The notes: generated from the sequence alone by a model not told the origin. A stretch of DNA of 39,220 nt from Muribaculaceae bacterium (GCA_023665245.1 JAMPEH010000008.1:49807-89026); one strand, 5' to 3'; positions 25,553 to 33,380 are shown, counted from the first letter of the stretch. Made by a program: numbers and translations.

Positions 25553-26371
25553 TTACGCATCTCCGTCACCACCCTTCTGCGGAGGAGAGGACTGATCGCC
25601 ATGATCGGCTTTCTTATACTCCTCCATGTCTAATCCGCGGATTACCCTCTCGAACGGAGACGGATCATCGATAACGCCGGAGTCCTTACGGTTCACTGCA
25701 GCCACCAGAGCAGAGTTGATATCCTCGTGCATAACACCCTGGAATGTCGTACCCTGGATAGCATCAGTCCGCATATTGTGAGAGACCATCGAATCAGGGT
25801 CAACCGCTCCGGTATGGTATCTGTACTTGCGGGTCGGGTGACTGGGATCGCGATAACGCTCCGCCACGAAGATCTCCATCTCCTCAGAGGGAATACGGAG
25901 GTTGATACCGTTCATTTTCTCGCAATCGCGGATAATCTGAACAGCAACCTCAGGGGGCATATAATCGAGCTTGCCCTGTTCCAGTCTGGAGAGAAGCATC
26001 ATCATGGCATCGACATTCTTTATCACCTCATTGTTGGTGAGAAACGCGTCGCCCTTATTGTAGGACATCACCACGCACTTACGGGGAGGCCCGTTCTTGG
26101 ACAACCGCACATCGCGGACATCAACCTCGTACGGCTCAGTTGTGATCAGCATGGGAATGCCCAGGGGGTATGACTTCACAGAATCGGGATCATCCAGTTC
26201 CTTCTGACTGTTGAAGAACCTCATGCTCCCAACGCCAAGAAACCGGATCTTCGTCCCGAGGACAGAGTAGTACGGGCTGCCACGGTAAGCGCTGTTGATG
26301 TACTCAGCAGGGAGGTAGACTTCCATTGCGAAGGAGTCAACGATCATCTGGCCACCAGTATCCTTAAGCAT
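25553..26371 (-). CDS. Unknown protein, 272 residues, probable virion-associated
   Basis: ATG at 26371 shares a base with the preceding stop (TAATG), with GGAGGTG seven bases upstream. The N-terminal half is strand-rich (FAMEVYLPAEYINSAYRGS; VLGTKIRFLGVGSMRFF). The middle is helical (NVDAMMMLLSRLEQGKLDY), and the C-terminus is polar, ending in PPQKGGDGDA. No family is recognised. Its place next to the sheath and tube genes suggests a tail or head-completion role. Confidence 0.8.
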   Translation of the reverse strand: MLKDTGGQMIVDSFAMEVYLPAEYINSAYRGSPYYSVLGTKIRFLGVGSMRFFNSQKELDDPDSVKSYPLGIPMLITTEPYEVDVRDVRLSKNGPPRKCVVMSYNKGDAFLTNNEVIKNVDAMMMLLSRLEQGKLDYMPPEVAVQIIRDCEKMNGINLRIPSEEMEIFVAERYRDPSHPTRKYRYHTGAVDPDSMVSHNMRTDAIQGTTFQGVMHEDINSALVAAVNRKDSGVIDDPSPFERVIRGLDMEEYKKADHGDQSSPPQKGGDGDA

Positions 26372-26598
26372 TATGTCCACCTCCATCCAAGATACTCGAT
26401 AAGAGCATACCCGTTTATCCAGAGGCGCCAGCACGTCCAGATAGTCGCCACAATGAACATGGCAGTTCCGTCGCTACTGGCGCCTTCCCCCTTGTGCTTC
26501 GTCATAGCCTTCCGTGCATCATCCATCAGATAGATACAGATAATGATGATGCAGAAACTCTCGATCGAGAGTCCGATTATGTTTCCGAGAGTTAACAC
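26371..26598 (-). CDS. Small membrane protein, 75 residues (probably two spans)
   Basis: The start is GTG at 26598, seven bases after GGAGG; the reading frame extends further upstream without a ribosome site. Residues 1-26 (MLTLGNIIGLSIESFCIIII) form one hydrophobic span and residues 46-68 a second (MFIVATIWTCWRLWINGYAL), linked by a charged loop (DDARKAMTKHKGEG). The start overlaps the preceding membrane-protein gene by seven bases and the stop overlaps the next start by one base. Small stacked membrane genes often act in phage lysis or virion assembly; neither is shown here. Confidence 0.7.
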   Translation of the reverse strand: MLTLGNIIGLSIESFCIIIICIYLMDDARKAMTKHKGEGASSDGTAMFIVATIWTCWRLWINGYALIEYLGWRWT

Positions 26599-26873
26599 CG
26601 TATCACCTCCATGATTGCCCTGATAAACATGGCGATGCATTCTGCACCCATAACTGCGATCCGGCATGCCACATAAATACAGCAGACCGACCAGACAAGG
26701 TTGATCACAAACTGGGTTGCATCAATCGGCCGTTTCTCCCGAAACCGTATAATGGTTTCGGGGATATACGTTCTCATCTTTGTCACGTAAGCACGGAAGA
26801 TGAGTTTCCACATCCCGTACGCCAGAGCTGTAACCAGGGCCAGCATGACAATGCTCAATATGATCCCGGCCAT
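26592..26873 (-). CDS. Membrane protein, 93 residues
   Basis: ATG at 26873 has AAGGAGG seven bases upstream. A first hydrophobic span is at residues 3-26 (GIILSIVMLALVTALAYGMW), followed by a basic loop (RAYVTKMRTYIPETIIRFRE) and a second span at about 52-80 (FVINLVWSVCCIYVACRIAV). The end MEVIRC overlaps the next gene's ribosome site and start. Two spans with a basic loop fit a holin-like or assembly membrane protein, but no endolysin is visible nearby, so this stays speculative. Confidence 0.75.
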   Translation of the reverse strand: MAGIILSIVMLALVTALAYGMWKLIFRAYVTKMRTYIPETIIRFREKRPIDATQFVINLVWSVCCIYVACRIAVMGAECIAMFIRAIMEVIRC

Positions 26874-26885
26874 ATATGACCCTCC

Positions 26886-28481
26886 TTACTTCTTGGGCTT
26901 GGGATAGTGGTCGATGCAGTAGACCACAAAATCCTTGCACATGTTCCAAATATCGGTCATCATATAGATGTCCGTGGCCATGGTGCAGTAGCACTTGAAG
27001 TAGCAGTCGAGCATGATGGCGTCATACTTGGACAGCCCCTTGTTACCAAGACGCTTCATCACGCGACCGAATAGGATTACCAGAAGCATGGCGAAGTACT
27101 CCCATACCACTGCGTCGTCGTAGCCGTCAACATGAATGGGAGGAATAGCGATCAGGTCGGCGGCCTCATCCTTCTCGCTGATCTCCAGCAAAGCCTTGTT
27201 GTACCCGGCAAAGGTCTTGGGGAGGCTCGTCAGGTACAGGTTGTAGAGGAGCTCTGGCCGGTTGATGTACCGCTTGTCGTACACCGGGAACGGGACATTC
27301 TGTTTCGCACGCCGGATACGGTCGACGGCATTGACAGCTTCACGGGTCAGGTTCTTGTAGCTGTTCTTGCGATCAGCAGTGAACCGGGCAACCATCATAT
27401 CCCAGAGCTCCCGGAGCATGGTGATCTCAGTGACATCGGTGTAGGCCTGGAACTTGGCAGCGCACTCGTCGATCTGCTCCTGGACCATAGCCTGGCACTT
27501 CTTGATCGTCTCGACCTCGTTGTCATAGTCGGAGATCTCCTTCTCGGTGGCAGTTTCGCGATCGATCGGATCAGGCATCTTGTATTCCCCGAGCAGAGTT
27601 TCGTAGGCCTTGCGATACTCCTCACAGACCGCCGCCCGCTGGGCAAACTCGTTGTGAACCCGGTTGGGCATCTTGATATACTTGGCCCACACGCTGGTAT
27701 CATCAGGCTCAATCTCAGCCGCCCGCTTCAGGATCTCGCTGAACTTCTCCTCAGACTGAATCGCCGTGGACAGTTCCACCTGGAGAGACATGATCTTGCG
27801 GGATACCTCCATCAGCCGATGCTCACGATCGATGTACTCGTTGAGGTAGTCCATCTCAGGACCGGTCACCGTCAGGTAGGCAATCGTGCTCAGCAGGCGC
27901 TCTTTGGCCTTGAAGTTGTTCGCCTTGATCTCGTTGGGAGTAGCATACACCCGGATGAACTTGTCGGGAAGGATCTCAACCAGCTTGGCGAGAGAAAGAC
28001 GGCTGAGCTTCCTGACGGTCTTATCAGAATCCAGCTTGTCCTCTCCAAGGTACTCTTTCACCGCAGCCAGAGCGGATGCGTTGATCGCCATGATGTCATC
28101 GTCAGAGATGTTCTCATCCTCATCAACAGCCAGATCGCGATAAATCTTGATCGCCCGGGCTCTGGCCTCTGCCTTGAGATCTTCGGCAGTCTGGACGATG
28201 TCCCCGGTGTTCACGGCCTTGATCTCACCATTGCCGCCGGGGGCAGGGATAGTGAAGGTGTGATCGACACCTTCCGCATACTCCTCAATGGGAGTCTCGA
28301 CACGGTGGCCGTTGACATCCGTGCTCGCCACGACCATCTGGGTCTCGGCCTCCATCTCGGCCACCTTCTCTTTCTCGGCTTCAGTCAGCTCAGCGGCTGC
28401 AAAGTTCTCAGCGGCAAGCTCGGCGTTCTCCGCAGCACGGGACTCCAGTTCCTCCGCCAGAGGTGTGATGTTATTCGGCAT
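26886..28481 (-). CDS. Unknown large protein, 531 residues, probable virion protein
   Basis: The chosen start is ATG 28481 (MPNNITPLAEELESRAAENA), preceded by AGGAGGAG; longer in-frame starts lack a ribosome site. Residues 8-60 are an Ala/Glu-rich coiled-coil-like helix. The body is mostly helical and charged, with a hydrophobic segment near residues 460-480 (WEYFAMLLVILFGRVMKRL) and a Lys/Pro end (HYPKPKK). GC-rich codon use matches nearby abundant genes. Size and position in the virion block suggest a structural or assembly role, but no family is recognised. Confidence 0.82.
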   Translation of the reverse strand: MPNNITPLAEELESRAAENAELAAENFAAAELTEAEKEKVAEMEAETQMVVASTDVNGHRVETPIEEYAEGVDHTFTIPAPGGNGEIKAVNTGDIVQTAEDLKAEARARAIKIYRDLAVDEDENISDDDIMAINASALAAVKEYLGEDKLDSDKTVRKLSRLSLAKLVEILPDKFIRVYATPNEIKANNFKAKERLLSTIAYLTVTGPEMDYLNEYIDREHRLMEVSRKIMSLQVELSTAIQSEEKFSEILKRAAEIEPDDTSVWAKYIKMPNRVHNEFAQRAAVCEEYRKAYETLLGEYKMPDPIDRETATEKEISDYDNEVETIKKCQAMVQEQIDECAAKFQAYTDVTEITMLRELWDMMVARFTADRKNSYKNLTREAVNAVDRIRRAKQNVPFPVYDKRYINRPELLYNLYLTSLPKTFAGYNKALLEISEKDEAADLIAIPPIHVDGYDDAVVWEYFAMLLVILFGRVMKRLGNKGLSKYDAIMLDCYFKCYCTMATDIYMMTDIWNMCKDFVVYCIDHYPKPKK

Positions 28482-28917
28482 TGTTATTCTCCTCCTGTGT
28501 GTTGTTATAGATTGCCATGGCAAGATCATATGATATCGAGCTGTGGTGAAATGCGCCATACCCGTACATATACATACCATCAGATGTGAGATCGGAACAG
28601 TTACTATCGAATAGTGCCGTAGTGACACATGCAAACTGGCGAGCGGGATCAACAGCAAGGATCGTAATACTCACCTGATTCTGCTCGAACTGTTGCAGAT
28701 CCAGCACTTCACTCAGATTGCGGAAAGTCACCCGCTCTTCAACTGATGCTGCTCTACCGGGGATATAGATCATCTGTTCGGTGTGATCCATGATGTCAAG
28801 ATCGCCCCATGTTGCACTAACAACGGCGGCTCGTATCTGGGCACAATCCTCGCGACACTGATCACCATAGGGCTGATACCAGTGCAGTGTCGGGAACGCC
28901 TTATCACGATTCGTCAT
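28471..28917 (-). CDS. Unknown protein, 148 residues
   Basis: I placed the start at ATG 28917, six bases after GAGGAGG; an ATG two codons earlier abuts that site. The sequence is mixed, with a segment WYQPYGDQCREDCAQIRAAV near the N-terminus and a Tyr/Gly-rich stretch (DGMYMYGYGAFHHSSISYDL) near the end. The gene overlaps both the preceding acidic-tail gene (14 bases) and the following 531-residue gene (11 bases), implying coupled translation. No family is recognised. Confidence 0.75.
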   Translation of the reverse strand: MTNRDKAFPTLHWYQPYGDQCREDCAQIRAAVVSATWGDLDIMDHTEQMIYIPGRAASVEERVTFRNLSEVLDLQQFEQNQVSITILAVDPARQFACVTTALFDSNCSDLTSDGMYMYGYGAFHHSSISYDLAMAIYNNTQEENNNAE

Positions 28918-29695
28918 CGTCATCCTCCTCGTCGTCCTCGATCTCGGGGACGATATCCTCACTGGGCGGGATACGGACGCCCATCATCCCATTCTCCTCC
29001 AGATACGGCAGGATAAATGTTTCGTTGATATCCATCTCCAGCCGGTTCATCTGGGCCCGGAAGCCATCGCTCTTCTTAAAGAGCTTGTACATCTCAGCCA
29101 CCACGCCGTTATCGACGATATATCCGCGGCTGAGTGCCTCAGATACCTGGTCAACGCAGACCTTACACTTGTTCCTGGTGACGTACTTGATGAGCTTCTC
29201 CAGGGTGATGTTATCCTCGAAGATCTCATCCACGATCTGGTGGAGCTTGGTCATCAGGATATAGTATTCCTTCTTACCATACTGCTCCTTCGGGTACGTG
29301 GCCAGCTTCGAGGATGTAAACTCGGCGACAAGCGCCTTACGGTTCTTGTTGTTGAAAATGAACTCCCGGATGAAGAGGTACATCACCGTAGAGGCATTCT
29401 TCACAAAGAACTTGTAGACCGCACTGAATAAGGGACTGAGGCGCTGCTCGTACTCAGAAAGATCGATCTCAAGCCCAGGGTAGACATCCTGTACCTGGGT
29501 AAAGAACTGTGAGCAAAGTTCATCGAGCTCATCTTTGGTCGCCACTTTCTTGACGAGCTTTTTGAAGTAGTTCGTGTCACCGGAGTTAAACGGATCTTTG
29601 ATCTGGTCACTGATAAATGACACGAGATCATCCTGGGTCGTATTACCCAGAATATACTCGCGACTGGCAAGTTGCAGCAGGTCGATACCAGCCAT
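28904..29695 (-). CDS. Unknown protein with acidic tail, 263 residues
   Basis: ATG at 29695 (MAGIDLLQLASREYILGN...) follows AAAGGA by 11 bases; an earlier ATG at 29719 abuts the promoter element and has no ribosome site. The protein is helical with repeated aromatic-hydrophobic helices (FSAVYKFFVKNASTVMYLFI) and ends in a run of Asp/Glu (DDEEDDDDES). A TATA-like element lies at 29724-29735, so this gene starts a transcription unit running to the terminator near 25500. An assembly or scaffolding role is possible from the acidic tail; no family is recognised. Confidence 0.78.
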   Translation of the reverse strand: MAGIDLLQLASREYILGNTTQDDLVSFISDQIKDPFNSGDTNYFKKLVKKVATKDELDELCSQFFTQVQDVYPGLEIDLSEYEQRLSPLFSAVYKFFVKNASTVMYLFIREFIFNNKNRKALVAEFTSSKLATYPKEQYGKKEYYILMTKLHQIVDEIFEDNITLEKLIKYVTRNKCKVCVDQVSEALSRGYIVDNGVVAEMYKLFKKSDGFRAQMNRLEMDINETFILPYLEENGMMGVRIPPSEDIVPEIEDDEEDDDDES

Positions 29696-29723
29696 AATAA
29701 CTTCCATCCTTTCTTTCATAGAA

Positions 29724-29735
29724 TTATAGTAGAGT
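29724..29735 (-). promoter_or_regulatory. TATA-like promoter element
   Basis: The minus strand reads CTCTACTATAAT, 29 bases before the start at 29695. It is a weaker version of the core element. Confidence 0.5.
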
Positions 29736-29780
29736 TCGCGATCCGCTACGGATAAAAAAGAAACAGCTGATAGAGCATTT

Positions 29781-29808
29781 GGGCAGGGATCCTTTCAGAC
29801 CCCTGCCC
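29781..29808 (-). terminator. Hairpin terminator
   Basis: GGGCAGGG pairs with CCCTGCCC across a 12-base loop. On the minus strand it is followed downstream by TTTCTTTTTT. It sits right after the stop at 29815. Confidence 0.75.
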
Positions 29809-29814
29809 ATTATC

Positions 29815-30006
29815 TCAGATGTAGAAGACGCAGTCATCGTGGATCGCGCACCATACGCACCACAGACCAAGGGGAACCAGGAGCACAGCCGCTCCGGTGG
29901 GAATCAACAGGTTAAGGATCACCATCAGGATCCCGCTCCAGAACTGCTCCCGCAGAGCCTTCGCTCTCCGACGCTTCCACTCTTTCCGAGACATTTCGTT
30001 TTTCAT
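29815..30006 (-). CDS. Small membrane protein, 63 residues, overlapping the upstream gene out of frame
   Basis: ATG at 30006 has GGAGG nine bases upstream, and a TATA-like element lies at 30048-30060. A basic N-terminus (MKNEMSRKEWKRRRAKALRE) precedes a long hydrophobic segment (SGILMVILNLLIPTGAAVLL, then VPLGLWCVWCA), consistent with one or two membrane spans. The first 95 bases overlap the end of the 192-residue gene in another reading frame. A terminator follows within ten bases of its stop. The overall form is holin-like, but function is not shown. Confidence 0.68.
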   Translation of the reverse strand: MKNEMSRKEWKRRRAKALREQFWSGILMVILNLLIPTGAAVLLVPLGLWCVWCAIHDDCVFYI

Positions 30007-30490
30007 TGGTACATACCTCCATGTTACTTTCTTTGGTTTCTTCACTTTTATAGTATGTACCCGACTGAACCGGTTGTTTCAGAAAGCGTTTCCGGAACCA
30101 TCGAGAGATACGTGTTAAAAGCGGAGCCTTGCCATATCGCTCGTTTTTGGGGAGATTGAGGAGTGGATACCCATTAGCGTATATGTACCAACATCCGAAA
30201 AAGTTGAGGAACCGCATGAGCGGAGAACACAGGAATGCCAGGATCAGACGCTCGTCATCGCTGATACGAAAAATGAGCTCGTTTTGTCGGTTGTTAAGTA
30301 TAGCTTCGGCCTCATTGTGTTTTTTATTGTTCTCCTCAACTGCTTCGCTAAGAGTTGTTATATCGGATCGAATACCTTTCTCAAGTTCAGTCAACGTGTC
30401 CTGAAGACCATCCACTCTATCGAGGTATACACATGGGACAACAGCGTCGAACTTATTGGTCTTCTTTCCGTCCGGCGTTTGCATCGACAT
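29912..30490 (-). CDS. Coiled-coil membrane protein, 192 residues, unknown
   Basis: The chosen start is ATG 30490 (MSMQTPDGKKTNKF...), five bases after AGGTGGTGA; it overlaps the end of the deoxyribosyltransferase-like gene by 38 bases. Residues 25-75 form a likely coiled coil (DTLTELEKGIRSDITTLSEA and onward). A hydrophobic segment around 82-110 (LILAFLCSPLMRFLNFFGCW) may be a membrane span. The C-terminal tail is charged. The last 95 bases overlap the start of the 63-residue membrane protein, and an apparent promoter lies within its coding sequence. Function is unknown. Confidence 0.72.
   Translation of the reverse strand: MSMQTPDGKKTNKFDAVVPCVYLDRVDGLQDTLTELEKGIRSDITTLSEAVEENNKKHNEAEAILNNRQNELIFRISDDERLILAFLCSPLMRFLNFFGCWYIYANGYPLLNLPKNERYGKAPLLTRISRWFRKRFLKQPVQSGTYYKSEETKESNMEVCTNEKRNVSERVEASESEGSAGAVLERDPDGDP
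30048..30060 (-). promoter_or_regulatory. TATA-like promoter element inside a coding region
   Basis: The minus strand reads GTACATACTATAA, 42 bases before the 30006 start and inside the 192-residue gene. It is identical to the element at 18331-18343. Confidence 0.55.
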
Positions 30491-30839
30491 CAGTTTCACC
30501 ACCTTCCATGTAGTATATGGTCCGCATCCAGAGCTCGGCGTATCGGATTTCATTCGCCGTCGATTTTCCGATGTATCCATCCTTGTTTACCACATAGATG
30601 GCATCGGACATGCGGATCTTCTGCTGATGGATATCATTAAGGAGTACCACTGTTGCATTATCGAGCACTCTGGACTTCTCGGTAATACCAACAGGAAAGA
30701 CCAGCCATCCGGCGTGGGTCAGTTCTCCAACGGCCTTGATGATCTCATCTTTGAACCTGGTAGACCCACAGATGGTTATGACAGGATGGCGGACACTTCC
30801 ATCAGGAAGTACAGTTGCTACAGGCTTAGGTATAAACAT
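30453..30839 (-). CDS. Nucleoside 2-deoxyribosyltransferase-like protein
   Basis: This 128-residue protein has the opening strand and motif of the nucleoside 2-deoxyribosyltransferase-like/DUF4406 group found in many phages: VITICGSTRFKDEIIKAVGE, then a second strand with GWLVFPVG, and IRMSDAIYVVNKDGYIGKST followed by ANEIRYAELW. Members hydrolyse or exchange the base of nucleosides or bind nucleotides; the specific reaction here is not known. ATG at 30839 shares a base with the upstream stop (TAATG). The end overlaps the 192-residue gene. Confidence 0.75.
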   Translation of the reverse strand: MFIPKPVATVLPDGSVRHPVITICGSTRFKDEIIKAVGELTHAGWLVFPVGITEKSRVLDNATVVLLNDIHQQKIRMSDAIYVVNKDGYIGKSTANEIRYAELWMRTIYYMEGGETDVDANAGRKEDQ

Positions 30840-31111
30840 TACTCTTCGGTCAGTCCTTTCATCCATGTATTATATGCTCTGCGGACTTCGCTATCCGCGA
30901 GTTCCGTTATGAACTTGGGCGGCGGCATGACTGTGAACTCAACCGGCTGATTCGGCACATCCAAGTCGCAACTGCAACCAACCGGGACACAGTTGATGAA
31001 CACCATCTCCTTCGTTATCTTATACGCCCATCTGAATATCCGCCACATAGGAGGTCTGAACCATTTCCACCGCGGCTTACATTCGATGACCTTTATATCA
31101 CGACCATACAA
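30839..31111 (-). CDS. Unknown protein, 90 residues
   Basis: The start is set at TTG 31111 (MYGRDIKVIECKPRWKWFRP), ten bases after GGAGG; the longer GTG at 31165 lies in the upstream terminator hairpin. A basic, Trp-rich N-terminus (RWKWFRPPMWRIFRWAY) precedes a short Cys-containing segment (VGCSCDLDVPNQPVEF). Its stop overlaps the start of the deoxyribosyltransferase-like gene by one base. No family is recognised. Confidence 0.65.
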   Translation of the reverse strand: MYGRDIKVIECKPRWKWFRPPMWRIFRWAYKITKEMVFINCVPVGCSCDLDVPNQPVEFTVMPPPKFITELADSEVRRAYNTWMKGLTEE

Positions 31112-31136
31112 CGTAACTGCACCTCCAAATAGTAAA

Positions 31137-31165
31137 GTGGGACAGGATGTATTCTCCTGTCCCAC
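31137..31165 (-). terminator. Hairpin terminator
   Basis: GTGGGACAGGA pairs with TCCTGTCCCAC across a seven-base loop, with A-rich and T-rich flanks. It lies directly after the stop of the gene at 31177-32361. Confidence 0.85.
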
Positions 31166-31176
31166 CTTTTAGCAGT

Positions 31177-32361
31177 TTAGAAATCGTAGCCTTCGGGCAT
31201 CACGTCTTTGACGTACACCGACCAGCGCTTGGTCTTGATTTCCTTCTCAACGGTCTTCTGACGCAACGCTTCCAGTTCCGCAAGGAAGTTCTTCAGAACC
31301 GCAATCCGCTCGGCCGTGTTGGCGTCGATGTTGCCACGGCTGGACAGTTTCTGCTCAGCTTTGGCAAGCTTCAGCGTCATCTGCTTGATCTTGAACAGAA
31401 CAACCTCACGCTCAGCCTCAGTTTCAGCGTAACGCAGGGAAGAGATGATCTTGTCGATCTGGAACCGGATCTCCACTTCCGTCTTGGGGTCGTTGTAGGA
31501 TTCAGCCAGTGCTCCCTCAGCACACTTGTCGACAGGGTGCTTGTGGGGGAAGTTACGCTTCCTGGAATTGAACCCAATAGATGCCACGGACTGCCGGCTG
31601 CCGAGAATGTTCTCCAGGGCAACCAGGGGGCTGGCCTCACGGATCACCGTGTAGTAGTGACGGATGTCCTTATCCAGACAGGCGTTGATGATCGTGTTCA
31701 TGTCACGGATGTCATCGTTCAGCTCTCTGGTCATGGCCTCCTCAACCGTGTTGTTCGACACCGGCAGAGCCTTGTTCAGATAGGAATCGTACGCATCCCC
31801 CAGACCCATCGTGCGCAGCACCTCGTCAGTGGCCACATAGTCGAAGCCCATCACAGGGACGCGGAACGGACGTACACAGATCTGGGTAAACGCCATAAAG
31901 GCTACCTCACTCAGACTGATGTCATCGAACAGGTCCATGATCTTCGCAACGTCGTGCCTGGACATCACGGCCGTGTATGCTTTCATGAACCGAACCTTCG
32001 CCGTATCGGACTGGACGTTCTGAAGAATGTCATGCAGCACCACTGCAGTGAGTTCCTCTGCGGTGTACTTGTTGAAGCAGCGCTGATGAATCTCAACTGT
32101 GTAGCCGAACGGGCAGGTCACGTCGCTGTCGGGATTCATTAAGTACTGGCCGAACTCGTTGTTGTACAGGTGAATCACTGTCACATCAGGGATGAGGTAG
32201 TTGTCGACGTTGTTCACGTAGATCGCGTCGAGAGACTCCTCCCCAGTGATGGTGTTGATTGCCCGCATGAGCTCCTGTCGGCCAGTGATATCCTGACCAC
32301 GTTTGGTGCTGAACCGATCCATCTTCAGAATAAGATCGGTGACAGCGTCTTTCATAATCAT
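31177..32361 (-). CDS. Unknown protein with a degenerate metallopeptidase-like segment, 394 residues
   Basis: Residues 82-117 (TCPFGYTVEIHQRC...YTAEELTAVVLHDILQNV) resemble the ELTAxxLHEIGHxx zinc-peptidase helix, but the second His and Glu of HEIGH are lost (HDILQ). Catalysis by this motif is therefore unlikely, and the resemblance may be coincidental. The C-terminal ~120 residues are a charged, coiled-coil-like helical region (EAEREVVLFKIKQMTLKLAK). ATG at 32361 has a GGGAG site. It follows the Dps-like gene within 23 bases and is followed by a terminator. A virion-associated role is likely from position. Confidence 0.78.
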   Translation of the reverse strand: MIMKDAVTDLILKMDRFSTKRGQDITGRQELMRAINTITGEESLDAIYVNNVDNYLIPDVTVIHLYNNEFGQYLMNPDSDVTCPFGYTVEIHQRCFNKYTAEELTAVVLHDILQNVQSDTAKVRFMKAYTAVMSRHDVAKIMDLFDDISLSEVAFMAFTQICVRPFRVPVMGFDYVATDEVLRTMGLGDAYDSYLNKALPVSNNTVEEAMTRELNDDIRDMNTIINACLDKDIRHYYTVIREASPLVALENILGSRQSVASIGFNSRKRNFPHKHPVDKCAEGALAESYNDPKTEVEIRFQIDKIISSLRYAETEAEREVVLFKIKQMTLKLAKAEQKLSSRGNIDANTAERIAVLKNFLAELEALRQKTVEKEIKTKRWSVYVKDVMPEGYDF

Positions 32362-32384
32362 GCTGATTCACATCTCCCTTCCTG

Positions 32385-32852
32385 TTAAGATTCTTCAGAG
32401 ATCGGCTCGACCTTGGGGAGCAGAGTGCGACCAAGCTTATACATCCCCTCGATCCGATAGTATGCGGCATGCCCAGCATAGATATCCTGCATGTCGACCG
32501 GAATGCTCTCATCCTTGGCCAAATCCGCAGCATATCCGTACAGCTCATTGAAGATCTGTTTCGCCGCAACATTGGCCGCATCGGCCGAGTAGTTCTTCTC
32601 CATGTCGATGTACGAAGTGTTCACCTCGTCACTGTTCAGGATGTTCATCAGACCGGCGACGCCGACGGGGGCAACCCCCATCGAAATCATCAGTTCAGCA
32701 GTCTCATCCATGAACTGGCCGAGTTTCTCGTAGTATTCACCGAAGCGGAGATGGTCGGTATTAAAGCTCGGCCCATGAAGCTTCCAGTGCAGTCCACGGA
32801 AGTTATTCTCATGAAGCGTGAGCAATGCCAGGTATACAACCTGTTTGTCCAT
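32385..32852 (-). CDS. Dps-like ferritin family protein
   Basis: This 155-residue protein has the Dps/ferritin helical pattern. Dps proteins form 12-subunit shells that oxidise and store iron and can bind or protect DNA. The ferroxidase ligands are present with exact family spacing: H22 (in LHWKLHGPSF), H34, D49 and E53 (FMDETAE), that is 12, 15 and 4 residues apart as in Listeria Dps (H31, H43, D58, E62). The ISMGVAPVG loop that follows is also characteristic. The C-terminal half is helical but less conserved. I chose ATG 32852, with AAGGTGG nine bases upstream, over the TTG just before it. It sits two genes downstream of the probable capsid gene in the virion block; whether it is packaged or acts in the cell is unknown. 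Confidence 0.82.
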   Translation of the reverse strand: MDKQVVYLALLTLHENNFRGLHWKLHGPSFNTDHLRFGEYYEKLGQFMDETAELMISMGVAPVGVAGLMNILNSDEVNTSYIDMEKNYSADAANVAAKQIFNELYGYAADLAKDESIPVDMQDIYAGHAAYYRIEGMYKLGRTLLPKVEPISEES

Positions 32853-32903
32853 CAACTCGTACCACCTTTCTTAGTTATGTATAGAAGTGTTCACACCGTA
32901 GAG

Positions 32904-32938
32904 AAAAAGAAACGGCCCGGGGAATGCCGTTTCTTTTT
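32904..32938. terminator. Perfect 13-bp hairpin with A and T flanks, bidirectional terminator
   Basis: AAAAAGAAACGGC pairs with GCCGTTTCTTTTT around a nine-base loop, after the stop of the gene at 32945-33283. Confidence 0.85.
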
Positions 32939-32944
32939 GGCTGC

Positions 32945-33283
32945 TTAGCCGAAGAACAGGGAACGACGGTCCTTGTCGACAGCAGCGCCCAACCAGCCGA
33001 AGCTGTCCTTCTCCGTGCACCGGACACGGTACCCGTGCTCCTCGAGCTTCCGGATGTTGTCCCACCAGGGCTGACCCTTGTCAGTGATCAGGAAGTCATC
33101 GCAGAGGCACTCAGCCAGCTCACACAGGGCCTGCATCTTCGCATACTTCTCGTTGTCGCCGCCGACGTTGAGGTACACCTTCCCTTCAGACGTATGGAAC
33201 GTGTCTTCAGGCATCTCCCAGAGCTTATCGAGCTCCTTCACCAGATCCTCAAAGGTGTGTTTGGTTTTCAGTTCTTCTGCCAT
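32945..33283 (-). CDS. Unknown protein, 112 residues
   Basis: ATG at 33283 follows AGGAGGAATGCCA. The protein is acidic and helical at the N-terminus (TFEDLVKELDKLWEMPEDTF), with Trp-containing motifs later (GQPWWDNIRKLEEHG; FGWLGAAVDKD). No family is recognised. It is flanked by a TATA-like element at 33312-33324 and a terminator at 32904-32938, so it is a single-gene unit. Confidence 0.78.
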   Translation of the reverse strand: MAEELKTKHTFEDLVKELDKLWEMPEDTFHTSEGKVYLNVGGDNEKYAKMQALCELAECLCDDFLITDKGQPWWDNIRKLEEHGYRVRCTEKDSFGWLGAAVDKDRRSLFFG

Positions 33284-33311
33284 TTGGCATTCCTCCTTTT
33301 GTAGTCTACTG

Positions 33312-33324
33312 TTATAGTATATAA
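33312..33324 (-). promoter_or_regulatory. TATA-like promoter element
   Basis: The minus strand reads TTATATACTATAA, identical to the element before the RNAP gene, 29 bases before the start at 33283. Confidence 0.6.
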
Positions 33325-33350
33325 CCGATCGAATGATCGAATCAGAAAAA

Positions 33351-33380
33351 GTCCACCCCGGCTATTACACCGGGGTGGAC
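33351..33380 (-). terminator. Hairpin terminator after the capsid gene
   Basis: GTCCACCCCGG pairs with CCGGGGTGGAC around an eight-base loop. The minus strand continues TTTTTCTGATT. Confidence 0.85.
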
